Shown here piece after piece: positions 25,686 to 39,000 of a stretch of DNA of 64,000 bases (the first letter of the stretch is position 1; each line of letters begins with the position of its first letter). The position numbers and the translations under genes were made by a program. This stretch comes from Karalla daura. Lineage: Eukaryota > Chordata > Actinopteri > Chaetodontiformes > Leiognathidae. A model generated the notes under the pieces. That model had not been told where the DNA came from. It ran no database searches and saw only the letters and a list, made by a program, of their open reading frames with translations. The stretch lies in NCBI GenBank assembly GCA_029224185.1, contig CM055191.1:18709760-18773759 (forward strand). Direction: 5' to 3'.

Positions 25686-26460
25686 ATGGAGGAGGAAGAA
25701 AGCAAAGTGGAGGAGAAAAGCCACAGCTCAGAGACAACACTGAAGCAACTTGAGGAGGAGAACAATACACTGGTAGAGCAGAAAAACAGCTCAGACACCA
25801 AACTCAGGCAGCTCAGGGAGGAGAAAAAGGGACCGGAGGAAGAAAAACAAGGCAGAGACGAAAGTGAAGCACCTTCTTGAGGAGAAAAAGAAACTCAAGG
25901 ATCTCAAAGCAAACTCAGCTCTAACACAGCTTGAGGAGGAGAAGAAACAGGAGGAGATGGAACAACTTTTGGAGGCTGGACAGCTCCAGCAAGATAAGAA
26001 TCAACTGGAGGTCAACAGACGGAGCTCAGAGACGAGAGTGAAGCGGTTCCAGGAGGAGAAGAAGAAACTGGAGAACAAACAGTAGTCAGATACAATAGTA
26101 AAGAAGCTCCAGGAAGAAAAAAGACACTGCTAGCATAAATACACACATCCTAACAACAGTAAAGCAGCTCCAGGAAGAGAAAAAGAAACTGGAGGAGGAG
26201 AAACAAAGCTGCAGTTGAGGAGGAAAGAAAGAAATCAGAGGAGAAGGAACACAGCTGGAAGACAAGAGTGAAGCACCTTCTTGAGGAGAAGAAGAAACTC
26301 AAGCTCAAAAAAGAGAACTCACAAACACAGCTTCAGGAGGAAAAGAGGAAACTTGAGGAGAAGGAACAGCTCTTGGAGGTGACAGTGACACAGCTCCAGG
26401 AAGATAAAGATAAGCTGGAGAAGAACAGACACAGCTTAGAGACAAGAGTGAGGAGAGAGG
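25686..26460 (+). pseudogene. Decayed coiled-coil repeat coding sequence
   Basis: The plus strand reads as Glu/Lys/Gln/Leu-rich heptads in pieces: an open frame 25686-25880, another 25864-26085, then stops, then 26268-26460. The pieces need frameshifts to join, and stops occur at 26083 and again near 26130 and 26217. The unit begins 'AGC TCA GAG AC' (Ser-Ser-Glu-Thr) and recurs at about 63 bp (21 codons, three heptads), e.g. at 25726 and 25789. A longer unit also repeats: the block at 25862 (GTGAAGCACCTTCTTGAGGA) recurs at 26269. Similar Lys/Glu-rich coiled coils occur in several fish gene families, so I do not assign one. No signal, start context or intron structure suggests a live gene. Confidence 0.65.
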
Positions 26461-26515
26461 GGCTGCTGGTTCATCTGTCGAGGTCAGATGACAATAAGTC
26501 CTTCTGCCTACCCAC

Positions 26516-26548
<33 letters not shown>

Positions 26549-29500
26549 ACACACAAACACACACATAAACAAACACAGATCTTGCAAGAAACAGGGATTT
26601 ATCAATCTTATCACAGAGGAGAGGGAGAAGAAGGGATGCACTTTCAGCAATCCATCGTCGGCATTGTCAAAGCTGGAGTGAAGGCCTCAGAACATCAGCC
26701 CACAACCTTGATAGAAGAGGATACAGACTCGCTTGTCCCTCCCCTGTACCATGCTGGGATGAAAAACAGAGGCAAAAAAAAATGTACTTGCCCCTTTGCT
26801 CAATAACCTTTTCAGTAAGAAACTCAGTACCACCAAATCCATTCTTCCCACAGAACACCTGCCCACCACTGAATCTTTAACTAAATACCACTCTCAAAAA
26901 GTTTAGTCATTTTAGTTTAGGTAAGTAGACCTCTATGGGAAGAAGAATGCAACTACTGGTGAATTTTGTGAAGGTCACAGTATATTAAAAATAAAATGAG
27001 AGGAAAAAGCTGGAAAATGGAAAGATGTCTCAAAAAAAGTTTTAAAAAATGAGGCCAAAAATAAAAATTAATATAAAATAAATAAAGCACACACCAAAAG
27101 GGGGTAAAGGTACTTCACATGGCGGCCCTGTTTTGAAAAGCATTTAAATCGAAATGCTCAGCTGCATAAACAGGTCAAATTACTGATGGGGTTGCCACAG
27201 TATAAAACCATACTGCATTCAACTTAAAAAATAAACTAAAATAAAAAATATTTCTCTGAGCTGTTTCTTTTTTGGTTTGCTTTCTTAAATAATGTTTTTC
27301 TGTTTTCCTGACTACTGTTTCTTGTTTTTTAAGAGTAGTACGGAAGCATGATGTATTCAATTTACCAAAAAAAAACTTGGTAACACTTTTGAATAACAAA
27401 TGCTTAGAAGGCATTATAAAGCATTAGTAACAGTCAGTAACAAAGGAACTAAATATGAACTAAACATTTACAGACATTTGTAAGTGATCGGGAAATGCTA
27501 TGTTAACACTGAACAAACAAGTTGCTCCACATTTGGGAAACATTAGTCAATGGTGATAATATGATTAAATCGATAATAAGTACAGTTAACAGTTAAACAT
27601 TTAAATCTGTTAGCAAAACCAAACTACTAAAGTACACATTCCTCAAATATGTTGTGCAACATTTACAGATGTTGTAAAACATTGAAAACGTTATTTTGCC
27701 TCCGCTTGCTCTACAACCTCACTAAGTTTGATGGATGCAGGTGAAACTCAGAACTCAGCTCAAACTCAGCTGGCCGTTTGAAGTTTTCTGGTTGGCGCTG
27801 TTCAGCAATTTTGCCCTGTGCATTTTGAATGACTTTAAAATATGAAAATTGTGGCTGGTCCTAATGTGTATGCCGAAAATGGTGGGTATTTCAAGAATGT
27901 GCAGGCCCCTAAAAATGCATTTTATGCTTGCCAAAAAGAATAATAATGATAATAATGATTAGAAGAGGAAGAAGAAAAAGAAGAAACGCTACAGATTTAA
28001 AAGGGTTATCGCAACTTCATTGCGTGGACCCCAATGAAATAAAAGCTGCTTCCAGGGAGTCTCAGGATTTTTTGTTTCATTGCATTTCGATGTACAGGTG
28101 AGATCTCATTAACCCTAACTAAGACTTAACTGGATTCGACACGTTAGGACCTATAACAACAACAGCTGCTGTTGCTGTTATTACTCAAAGACTTCACAGC
28201 TCGTCAGGATGTTGTGGTTGGTCTGCAGCCTCTCTCTCAAGTCATCCCCCATTGGAAGCCTGTGGCTCCACCTAGTGGACATGTATTGTCATATAGCGTA
28301 TTTTGTAACTTCACACCCACAGACATACACCGGTCGGCCCACTGGCCCTCTGTGTGATTGATGCGCCTCTCCAGAGAGCGAAGCAGAAACGTGCATGTCG
28401 AGAATGGAAAATGAGGGGCCCAAGTGTCCGTGAGGAACATGACTCCATTGATTGTGCAATTTAAACAAAAAGTTCTGACTCACAGCGGCCCCAAAGAGGA
28501 TAACTGCTGTTTACATTCTTCTCCTTTTTTCTTGGTTTCGCTGAAGTCGCACCCCGCTCGGCCCCTCCCTGTGCACTGATTGGCTGACTGTAATGGGACC
28601 AGTGTAGAACCAAGTTAGTCGCTGGCAGCCAGAGGGAGAACGGAAATTAAACGACTTGGCATGAAAAGATAAAAGTCTGAAATTCTATGATAAATCTTGA
28701 GTCGTCGTTTACGAAGTAATTGAGCTTCACATTTCAAACTCAGTCAAATCGTTAAGGTGGCAAGACTTCAAAGCAGTTAATGCATGATGATAAATTTGAT
28801 TTGAGCTATACCATCTTCTCCGGATGAATAATAGACAATGGGTGATTATTTTCTGTTTATGTTTCAATGTTTTTGATGTTTGTGTTTTTGGTGGTTTCAT
28901 ATCAACGAGGCTGGAGATATAGATGTCTGTTATCTATCAACTCAGTTATTTATTTAACAAATCTAGTTGGTTGTTTGAATTTTATTTTCAGCTAATGCTC
29001 CCTTGAGGCGAATTCACAAGATAACATAAGTATGTGAAGTCACTGAGATTAGTCAGCACTTTGCAGCAGCTGTATCAAAGTAATGCACAGTAATACACAG
29101 TAATGCATAATTAAATGCTGGCTTAGAGATTTATTAAAGTCTTAGAGATGCATTATGACCCATTCTGTTTAGTGAAAATACTTTTTTACATCTAACTCAT
29201 TTATTTATTTTTCATTTTTTGTGTTCTTTTGCAATCTAGACTCAATAGGCCAGTGTTGGCAGGAGGTTTGCCAGTGCTGGAGATTGTTGATCAACAATAT
29301 AGTTATTCTATACCACGAATTATCTATTCTCAAACAAGATGTATAGCCTAAAACATCATCACGTTCTAATTTATATCAAAATGTTTGACATTGAAATGGC
29401 AGTTAAAGGATGGGAGAATCAGAACCGAGGCCGAATGTGATTTAAAACATCAGTGTGACACAAACCATATCTCCCTCAAATCCAAAACAGTTTTGCATGT

Positions 29501-30050
29501 ACTGATCTACTCTGCTCAGGTATCTGACAAAATTAAAGCACATGACTGTGGTAGTTTAGTGAAATTTCTGAAACGGCTGTGTTCACCCTCCTGGTTCTTA
29601 CTCAGTACCTGATTCCTCCCTCTACTCTGGCTCAGACATATGAGACATTGCTTGATTTAAGCAAATCAGCATAAAAGATAAACTAAAGCCCACAACAGGC
29701 ATGTTACAGCAGCCCTTACCTGGAACAATGCAGACCTGAAAACAAGGATTATTATTTCATTCAACCATTCTAGGTCTTCTTTAAGTGCAATGTTTGTCAG
29801 CCTACCCAATGGTATGATTTTATTTTGAAAATGGCCAATCGGAAGTGCGGAGGTTGTGCTGCGCGACTTGACACTGATGGAGAAAAAAAAAAACATCAAT
29901 TCCCTGCACTTGGTCTCCTCACTGTGGAAACAGCAGGGGTGTAAGAAGGAGAAAAGCCGCGCAGTCCCCTTAAGCTGAACTCAGGAGTCAAACGCTTGAG
30001 CCCCGACGGCGGATAAAAGGAGTTATTCTGTAGTGTGAGAGCCGCAGCTG
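26461..30050. other. Intergenic region before the dispanin gene
   Basis: No supported exon. It contains a CA run (26517-26541), an A-rich stretch (26990-27100) and, at about 27375-27560, a sequence starting GGTAACACTTTTGAATAACA that resembles common fish MITE-type repeats (low confidence). The rest is AT-rich. Confidence 0.45.
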
Positions 30051-30054
30051 TTGT

Positions 30055-33000
30055 ATGATGGAACCCAGCGCTCCAATGGATGAGAAGTCCGCGATGGGAC
30101 ACGCGCCCCCGCCGCCCTACCTCGACAACCCGGTGTACCCGCCGCCTGGGCAGCCCATGGTGAGGACACGCACACACACGCACACATTTTGCGTTCTGAT
30201 GAGACTTCACCTGATCCTGTCCTTGCGGTGGAAAAATTGAAAAATGTATTTTTAAGTTATTCTAATCAAAACGCAACAGTTAGGCAGTTACTCGAGGAGG
30301 GGGGAAAAATCCTCCGAACATTTTGAACTGCAACACGTCCAAGTGGGTGTAATTCCAGTCCTAATATTTTAAGATCTGAAAGAACAATTTCTTGTCCGTC
30401 CGGAGGCTTATTCTAATGATGTGCTGAATCCTGTGAGGGAGGCCGAGGGTCAAGCGTCTCTGTTGATAGATTAAAGCTGGTTTTCAGTTACATTTTTGAT
30501 CAACAAGCAACGGAGATAGCTTCATGAAATTCAACAAGTGATCAGCAGGATCTGTGCTTTCATGGATGAGTGATCAGCTGTCCAATTTGAATTTACAGTT
30601 TTTGTTTCCTTTTTTTGGTCAAGAAACCAGCAGTAATTGCTGTAACCATGATCAGATGACAAGTGTCATATTTTTCTAATTTCACAGTGGTGAACAAAAA
30701 CACCAGTTCAAATGACGTGTACCTTTGTGATACAGTGGATTTCAGGTCTGTTCCCGTTAGCCCCGCCCTGAGCTGTTGAGGTCACTCCTGCTCTATCTTC
30801 ACAGCAGTAGCGACATAAGCCGGCCAAATCTTGTGCAATTGATCATCACAGGGCCAACGTTAGGTTTCGTTTCACCTCAGTACCTCCTCTGTGTCAAGTC
30901 CTAGGTTTCTCTTACCTTTCACTTTTTCCTCCCTCCCTCCCTCTGTTGTGGCCTCAGGCCTATGGCGCCCCGCCACAGTATGCAGGAGGTCCATATGGAC
31001 AGCAGCCGTGCCACTACCCCGGGCTGCAGGGCCCCGTCGCTGTCCAGCCGGCCGTCTACGTGACCCAGGGCCCGCTGGCCCACCCCGCCAACGACTACCT
31101 GGGCTACTCCATCTTCACCATGCTGTGCTGCTGCCTGCCTCTGGGAATCGCCGCCCTCATCTACTCCATCTCGGTGAGTCTGAATGACAAGCAGTTACAA
31201 TCCTCTGCCTCGGACCAGTTGGTCCTGCCAAGGCACCGGTCATTTCATTCTGAGGAAGGGCCAAGACATCCAGCCAACTAGTGACAATGCACATCTCATA
31301 CTGCATTAAAACCAAAGGATCCATAGACTGGAAAAACACTTTCCCCTTGGCTCTGCTGAATAATTATATTCCATTCCAAGCCAAAGATGCACGGCACGTC
31401 CAGAAGCACTCTCATGTTCTCATTCCTATATGAATTCTTTGATTAAAACGGACAAACCTGAAAAGAGATTGAGTGTGACGTCGTGTGACTGTACGCCTCC
31501 GCCCCCATAACAGTTTGCACGTACCCATGTCCGATACACAAGGGAATGACTGTACAGAACTGCGAGTTAGCAGTTTGATAAAGTTGGCAAAATGGCAGAA
31601 TATTCTGGCTCCATCTCTCCATCACCCCAGTTTTCACTTAGTAGAGGAAATAGTTTCCAAGCTCCATTAATTAGCAAAGAACGTTCATGCGTTCATGGCA
31701 GGCCAGAAGGCCAATCAGCATAAAGCCTACGCGTGGGTGCCATATAATGTGAAAGTCTGCCAGATCAGTGCAGAAATGGATGAATTCATCTGACACTAAA
31801 GAGCGAGATAAGGTCCCCCACGGACACCTTTCACCAGGGGAAGCAGGAGGACCAGGTTGAGCATACAAGGAGAGGCCCTGAGAGGAGCGCTCTCCAGTTC
31901 TAAACAAAGCACGCCATCTATTTTGCCATGACGTTGCAAACAAAGGTCACATCCATGTAGTGAAGCTAACTGCACTCATCCGTCATCTGACTTACTTATG
32001 TCTCATAAAATTACATTTTTATTGTATTTTATCCAGCAATAAAGGTTAAATGTGCATAGCAAAACTGTAAAGCCGTTATTGCTCCGTTACCCAAGGGCAT
32101 TGTAAGGCAGTTGTAAGTGAAGCTGTGGCTCAGTGTCTGTTGCTTCTTGGTGTTGCCTCATGGACAGATGTACTAAACAGGGCTGGTGGCATCATGACGC
32201 GGAAAGGCCCCAATCAAATAGACAGTCGGAGCATCAAAGCTGGTCAGTGTGTCTTGCGCAATGTTCAGCTCTTCTGTATGTTCACACCTCTTGAGCATGG
32301 GCACAATCACAGCTCCTGAAAGTTAGACATTGAACCAGGGAAATAATAAAACAATAAAATCAGCCCATGTCACATGTGAAAGAGTCCTGGAGGGCCAAAA
32401 GGTGAAGGTAAATGTAACCGATGGATACTGGTTTTAGACTCTAAATGGAGGCGACAGCAGTTGGCAAGCTTGGGAAAGTAAATGGCAGCCTCTGGAACAG
32501 GCGGATGTCTGCAAGATAACAGGGAGGAAGTCAGCCAAAAAAAGAGATGTTTTTGCAATAAGAACGTTGCATTAGCCAAGAGGCTGAAGCAACTATGGGT
32601 CGGTTTATTTCACTCCTGCTTAATTCCATCCAGCGGGCCTCGCAGTATCACATTTCCTCCTCAGCAGTAATTATGGAAATTAATTATATGACGCCAATGA
32701 GGTCCTGCTCAGTATTGAATTTCATCGTATGAAGTGGCACCAGATTCAAGCACAGTACGATACCAGTATGTCTCAGGATGCCCTGGAGTGTAGTTTCTCA
32801 TGAAGCGAAACGTAGCTTCAGGGTTGTTTTTGTTGTTCGAGGTGAGTGAATGAGTGTTTTTGTCTCACCAGTGTGACATGGTGTAAGGAGAGAGTGTACT
32901 TTTGGGTGGGCGGTAGCTGGCCTTATGGATGAGGCTTACCAGTCAGAGTGGGAAACGAGTTTACGTGGCTTCCTACACATTTCTCAGGCCAATTAAAAGC

Positions 33001-36000
33001 TAAATGTAACATTTAGTGGGCTCTTAAACATTGAAGTAACATTGAAGTTTCCACAATAACGTGAATCAGAGCCAGTGAGTTGAGGCTCCGCATTTTCTTT
33101 AAGTTTGTAACACCACTGTGCTGGCGGCTGAGCCCCCGGAGCGTAGAGGTATTTGTAAACCTCTATTTTTAGACTTCCTCCATATTTAGCCACGAGTGTT
33201 TATGCCAATCTGAAGGCATGACACAGGCTAGAGCCCCCACGCACTTTGTTCATGGCTCTCTATGTGGTTTCTGAGTCCCTGAGTTGTCCCCACCGTCGCT
33301 CTCCTGCTCTCCGTTGAACTGGCTCCGCTTAATATGTACGAGGCAGTGTCCATTAGCCGAGCCATCCATTCTGGAAGGATGGCGGCCATTAGGTCGTTTG
33401 ACTGGTGCCTGTCTGCTTTATGAGACAGAACATTGTGACTGTAATTCAGAGCAGACACTCAGCCTGCAATTTGATTTGGCCCTGGCCTCTGAGGCTGTGG
33501 CAGTAATGAACGGATAGGACTGAGCTGAGTAGGCAGTGACGCACTGAAAGGTAAACCAAACTCACTTATGCCCTGGTTGTATGTGTACATTCCTGGATGT
33601 TCAAGGATATGGGATTTGTGCACATTGAAACGGCAGAGCTGCACTGGATTAAAGCAAAACGGAGCTGTCAGCACGAAACGTCGAATATGGAAGCACAGCA
33701 GTCGTTTCCTCAGACAAGCTGCACATTTGGGGCGTCGTCTAAATGGAGGTTTTCATCTAATGTTTTTTGGGAGGGGTCAGGGGTGGGTGTGGTCTGGGAG
33801 GAAAATAGCCTGAATGTAAATAATGCAGCCTTTATACTCTTAATCTTTTGTAAAGAATAACATACAACCAGTGCTTCCAAACTTTTAACTGGTGAAGGAG
33901 TGTCGGGATATTTAGACAGTGTTCGGTACTATCACAGTTAAAAGAAGAGTACAAGCTTTCACTCTGGTGTGGATCATACAGAGCAGCTGCCTCTTACTGG
34001 AGTTGCAACCGCACCAGGATGTTTAAAATTGTCTCCAAATCGGAGCAATGAGTAACTGTTTATAAAACATGAACCTTGGCACGTAGAGAGTTACGTAAGA
34101 TCATGTAAACACACTTCACTCAACATACCTCTATTAGCCAGCTTCAGTTGAACAGATCCACAGCCATGTTGCCCTGAATTGACAGAGGAGAGTGTGGTCC
34201 CAGGACAGCCTTGTCACTGTGTTAAGTCATTGGTTTTTCTTTTTATTCTGAGGATGAAACATTTATCATTTGTCATGACCAGCAGAGCATAATCATGAAA
34301 GCCCCTTATTAAAAGTGTTGCTCAGATTTCAAAAGCGTTGCAACACTGTATAAAACCCAGTGCAGTAACACTGTTTGTGTAATCATTTACCCGCTGTCCT
34401 CTGTCCTCTGTCCTGTGTCCTGTCCTGGAAACCGCTGAACCTCATGTGGGGGGGGGGGGGGGGGGCGGAGAAGAATTTTCAAAAAGTGAAAAGCGTGTAG
34501 AGATCTTGCATCAAAACATGTTTAAGCAGATCTCATCAAACTTATTAACATGATATAGAAAATGAAATAAAGCATAGAAAGCTAAATTTTGAATGAAAAA
34601 AACCCTGAAATATCCTAAAATAAGGAAATGCACCAGAATCTTTTGTCACTATTTTTTGGCTGTATTTTGTAACTGGACATAAACAGAGAATTAGGTTGTA
34701 ACTGCAAAGATATATTTTGTAATTAGGCTCCACAGTATCTTTTGGCAAAACACCATCCAGCATATAAGCTCCAGTGGGAGTTATAAATGATTGATGACTC
34801 TGGTTAGATGATAGTTGAACTGGTAAATCCAGATGTTTTGATTCTTTTTGGTACAGTTTTTGCTGATTTAGAAGACCACACTGTATAATGTAGGAATTAC
34901 TGTAATGGAACTGAAACCTACGAGGCCGTAGGCTTCTGCCAGAGAAGCCACACGCTCTGTGAATGTTGCAGCCCGTGCAGGTGTAGCCTTGCATGTTTGG
35001 ACTTGACTTCTGTGGTTTGTGGAAAAATGTTTTATGGTTTGTTGAGTCACCATGGCAAGAGAGAACAAGATGATCCTGAAAGGGTTAAAGACTAAATAGT
35101 AGTTGCTGTACATGCAGCTCCAGGTAATCCTGCCAAAAAACTGTAGTGTGACCTCATTCACAATCTGGATCATGTGCTCTCCCACACTGCCGATGTACAG
35201 TAGGTTTCTGAACTGACTGAAACACTTTAGATAAATCTGATCTTTTTATCGCCTACTTAAATGCTTTAAAATCTTGCTTCTTTTTTCCTGATTGAACTTG
35301 CAGTGCTTTTCCTAGCCTGCGTCAGATCTCATCAGAAAGCTTGGCATTTACAAAACTGACATAGATTTTTATGACCAGATGAACGGGGCCATGACATTTT
35401 TCTTGAAATGTCCTCGTTGAGCCAAGAGACTGAAATGGATGGAGACATTTCCCAAATCAAATCATTCTTCATGAAGATAATCACTTTATTTCCTTGAAAA
35501 GATCTGCGGTGCATGAATGAGTGTCCTCCATTTACCATCCCTGGTTCGTTTTGTCCAGATTGGGTCGCAAAAAGACAAACGTGCACCTTGCTCGTTAAGT
35601 ACATATTCCAATTTAAGTAAATGTACTAGGTTCTGTTACCAAGGTGATAGTTGTATTTTCATATAGCAGCCCCCATATGTTTGGACTACTCCAATGTTCG
35701 GCGTAGAAGTAATAAACACGACTACTTCTTGACTAACAACATTGGCACAGTGCTATGCACACAGTGCAGTTGTTTAACGTACACCTTGTATTTTATTAAG
35801 TGCAGAAACCCGGAGCAAGACCCAAAAACCTTTGTGTTGGAACCAAACACAGCTGCACTTACGGAACTGACGATTTCGATGAAATGCTGACATCAATATG
35901 CCAGTAGGCTCACAATAGCAGGAGAGGCAGCACTGAATATTAGTAATTTATTTTAATCTCCTTCGTCGTTGTGGTTTGGCCTTTGGCGTGATAACCTGCA

Positions 36001-39000
36001 AATGCTGCATGTTGCACACGATACTTCAGAAGCTGATGGGGAGACAAACAAAAAGTATTTTTAAAGTATTTTTGGGCTGGTGCTGATTAAAAAAAAAAAA
36101 AAAAGATCGACTGATCACCAGAAGTAGGGAGTGTCAGAAGATCGCCAATGTCCTTCTCTGGATAGCTGAACCGAGTGTCCAAAAATGTATTGCATCTCAT
36201 CTGTAAGTTGTTATTCTGTCTAGCCAGTGCCGGCACAGCTACAAACACACAGGCAGCCATAACATACCCCGTCCTCTTGCAACAAAGCCCCTCACACAAC
36301 ATAGTGGTCATATGTGGTCATGCGATGAACCAGTGATGTGAGGTTCTCAGTGATCGGGGAGGAGGGACGTGGAGATCTGTCCCAGGCAACCTTTTATTGT
36401 TTCTCAAGTTGCTTCTGTGAGCTGCACTCCCAGCAGTGATTAATTGTGCAGCCTCAATTCAAGCCTGTTGTTGTGAAAGTACTCAGCTATGGAAGTTGTG
36501 TGGTTGCATTGCGGACGTTTGGAGAAAGCCACTTTGTTTTGGCTTGAGCGATTGTCCTCAGCAGCCTCGTACATTATGATATTAATAATAACAACAATAA
36601 GAAGTAGAAGAGTTGCTGCAGGTGAAGGTTGCTCTAGTTGCACATGCTGAGTAATGTCAAGACTACTGTACTCTCAAAGTATTGCACTGTAGTTGTTGTT
36701 GAAACGGTTGAAAACACTCCACGATCCATGAGTAACTTTCCAGTGGCTTTATGTGTTTGCTGCAAATAAGCAGTTGACATTTGAGCGGGTCTGCCTCTCG
36801 TGACTCTCCTCCTCATTCCTCGGGCACTTTCCTTTTGTCATGGTGAGAGACATTTCTCAAACAGGAAACTTTACCCACTCACATTCTCTGATCAGAGTGA
36901 GCCACAGGCATGTAGGCCGTGCCAGGAAACCTGAGCAACACCGTAAGAGCACAAACACCAGCCTGCTGCCAACTCATTGTTGGAGTGTCCCCCAGAAACG
37001 GCAGTAATCTGGAGTGGATTCCAACAAAGATGCGACTTGTTTTTCTTTGTCGAAAAGTCTCACAGCTCAACAAAGGATGAAACCAGACTTTCTGTTTTTG
37101 GTTTTGCTTCACCACTTTAATTTACTGTACAAGTTTTGCTACTTAAAGGCTCAGATTGTGGCTTTTTTTAATCATAAACAGCCCTCCTAGTATCACTCTT
37201 GCCACAGCCACCTGAGTCCATTTTATCACTGTTTTCAACACTGTTGATTCAAACCGAAAAAAAAGCTTGGTTCAGCAGACAAGACAAAATTCACACAGTC
37301 TGATGAATCAAGAGCAGAGACTGAGTGGTGATGGAGAAGACATCAGTGAACAGTGTTAATGTGTTGTCAACAAAAAGACAAAAGAAAGTCAAGGTCAAAG
37401 AAAGATCATTTAAAACAAAAACAAAAGTTCTTAAGTTCAAAAGATATGCATGAACAGTATATTGTGGCGCAGGTGTACTGGCAGAAAGACACAAGAAGGC
37501 GCAAGTGGAAACATTTGCTTTGGATGCGATTCTTAACACGTTTTAATTGTTGGTCCTCAGGGAAAAGCTGCATGGTTAAATAAGCCATTAAAAGTGCCGC
37601 CTTCTTCTTGAAACACTTAATCCTTGGATGCATGAAATAGCATTGATGGTGGTCATAAGAATCTGGTCAGAGAGTATGGAGATCCTCCTTCGATTTCCTG
37701 TGAAAGCAAGGGGAGGGAAAAAGCCGGAGTGCTTGCCTGTGCTCCCGTCCACTTGCTCTGTAAGTGGACGCTCCCACTCATAGATCAGTGGGAGTGGATG
37801 GCTCCATTATCTCTGCTGGCAAGCATAGCAAGGAGCTGGAGCACAGCACAGCACACACACACTGGTCAGATAACAGTGGAAGTACAGTATGCGTGTGAAG
37901 CAAACTGTGCGTATCAGTCTGAGTAGTGGTGAGGAGAAGGCTAAACCAAAAGGAACGCAGAAAAGGAAACAAGATGGAGCAGGGGAGGGGGGGGGGCTGT
38001 GCAAAGCTGCCTGCTGGAATCGTTCTCTCTTGGCATTCCTCTCCTGCCATTTTCACCCACAGTGGACTAGACAGACCAGTCAAACAAACCCGGTCAGAGA
38101 ACTGTTTCTGATATGGAACATGAGGTCTACTTTCATCTACCCGTCCTCCTTTAAGGATTTACTGCTCAGAAAATGCGTGGATAATGTTTAGAAAATGGGA
38201 AGCTTGAGATGCAGGGGCCATGATTAACGCTGGACTGTCCAGACAAGTGAGGCCTTTGTTAGCGCCAGATATCAGCGCTCTGTGTCTCCAGCACCAAACC
38301 ACTCCCCACGGCTCTGACAGCATTATCAAATAAGCCTTTGTCCGAGAGGACGACCATATCCGGCTAACTTATCTTTCGCTGACACTGGATGCATATGCAG
38401 CCTGGAACTGTAAACGTAGAACAGCGACTCGCGTTGATTTGCACTCCTTGTCCTGCGGGAAGTTGAAGTAAGAGAACAAAAGTACAAGAATATTTTACCG
38501 TTGCCAAAGAAGACATTTCCAATTAAGTCAGTGCTCACGCACACGTCACATGGTGGTGATGATTACCACACGAATGTCTGATTGTAGATCCTCTTCAAGG
38601 CAGTGAGAGTTGCACTCTGTTTCTGTGGTTCGTCCCAACATGATTGCAACGTGAGGTCATTTCCTCTCTTCGCTCTTTCTATTTACATTACACTGATCAT
38701 AACAAGCGCTGTGCATGTGCACCCCCGAGCGTACACGTGAGCGCCCCTCTCTGGGATCAACAGCCAGGCCGGCCGTCCTGGCAGGGGAAGCCGCTGCTCC
38801 CTGCTATCGGCCTCTTCCATCGCAAATGTGACATCATGTAACTCCACGGCCGTCTCGAAGCCTCCCAGCTGACATTCGAAATCAGCCCGCAACCAATCGC
38901 ACGAGGGGGGCCCGGAGGCAGCTTCGTGTTGTGCTGTGAACCGCAGGGAAACAAAAGCATCGAGAAGCGCACCTGTGGCCTCCCTGTCAAGATGGCCGCA

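Noticed and set aside
30009..30020. TATA-like GGATAAAAGG upstream of the dispanin start
   Set aside because: It would leave only about 10-15 nt of leader before the ATG at 30055, so it is probably coincidental unless a distal start is used.
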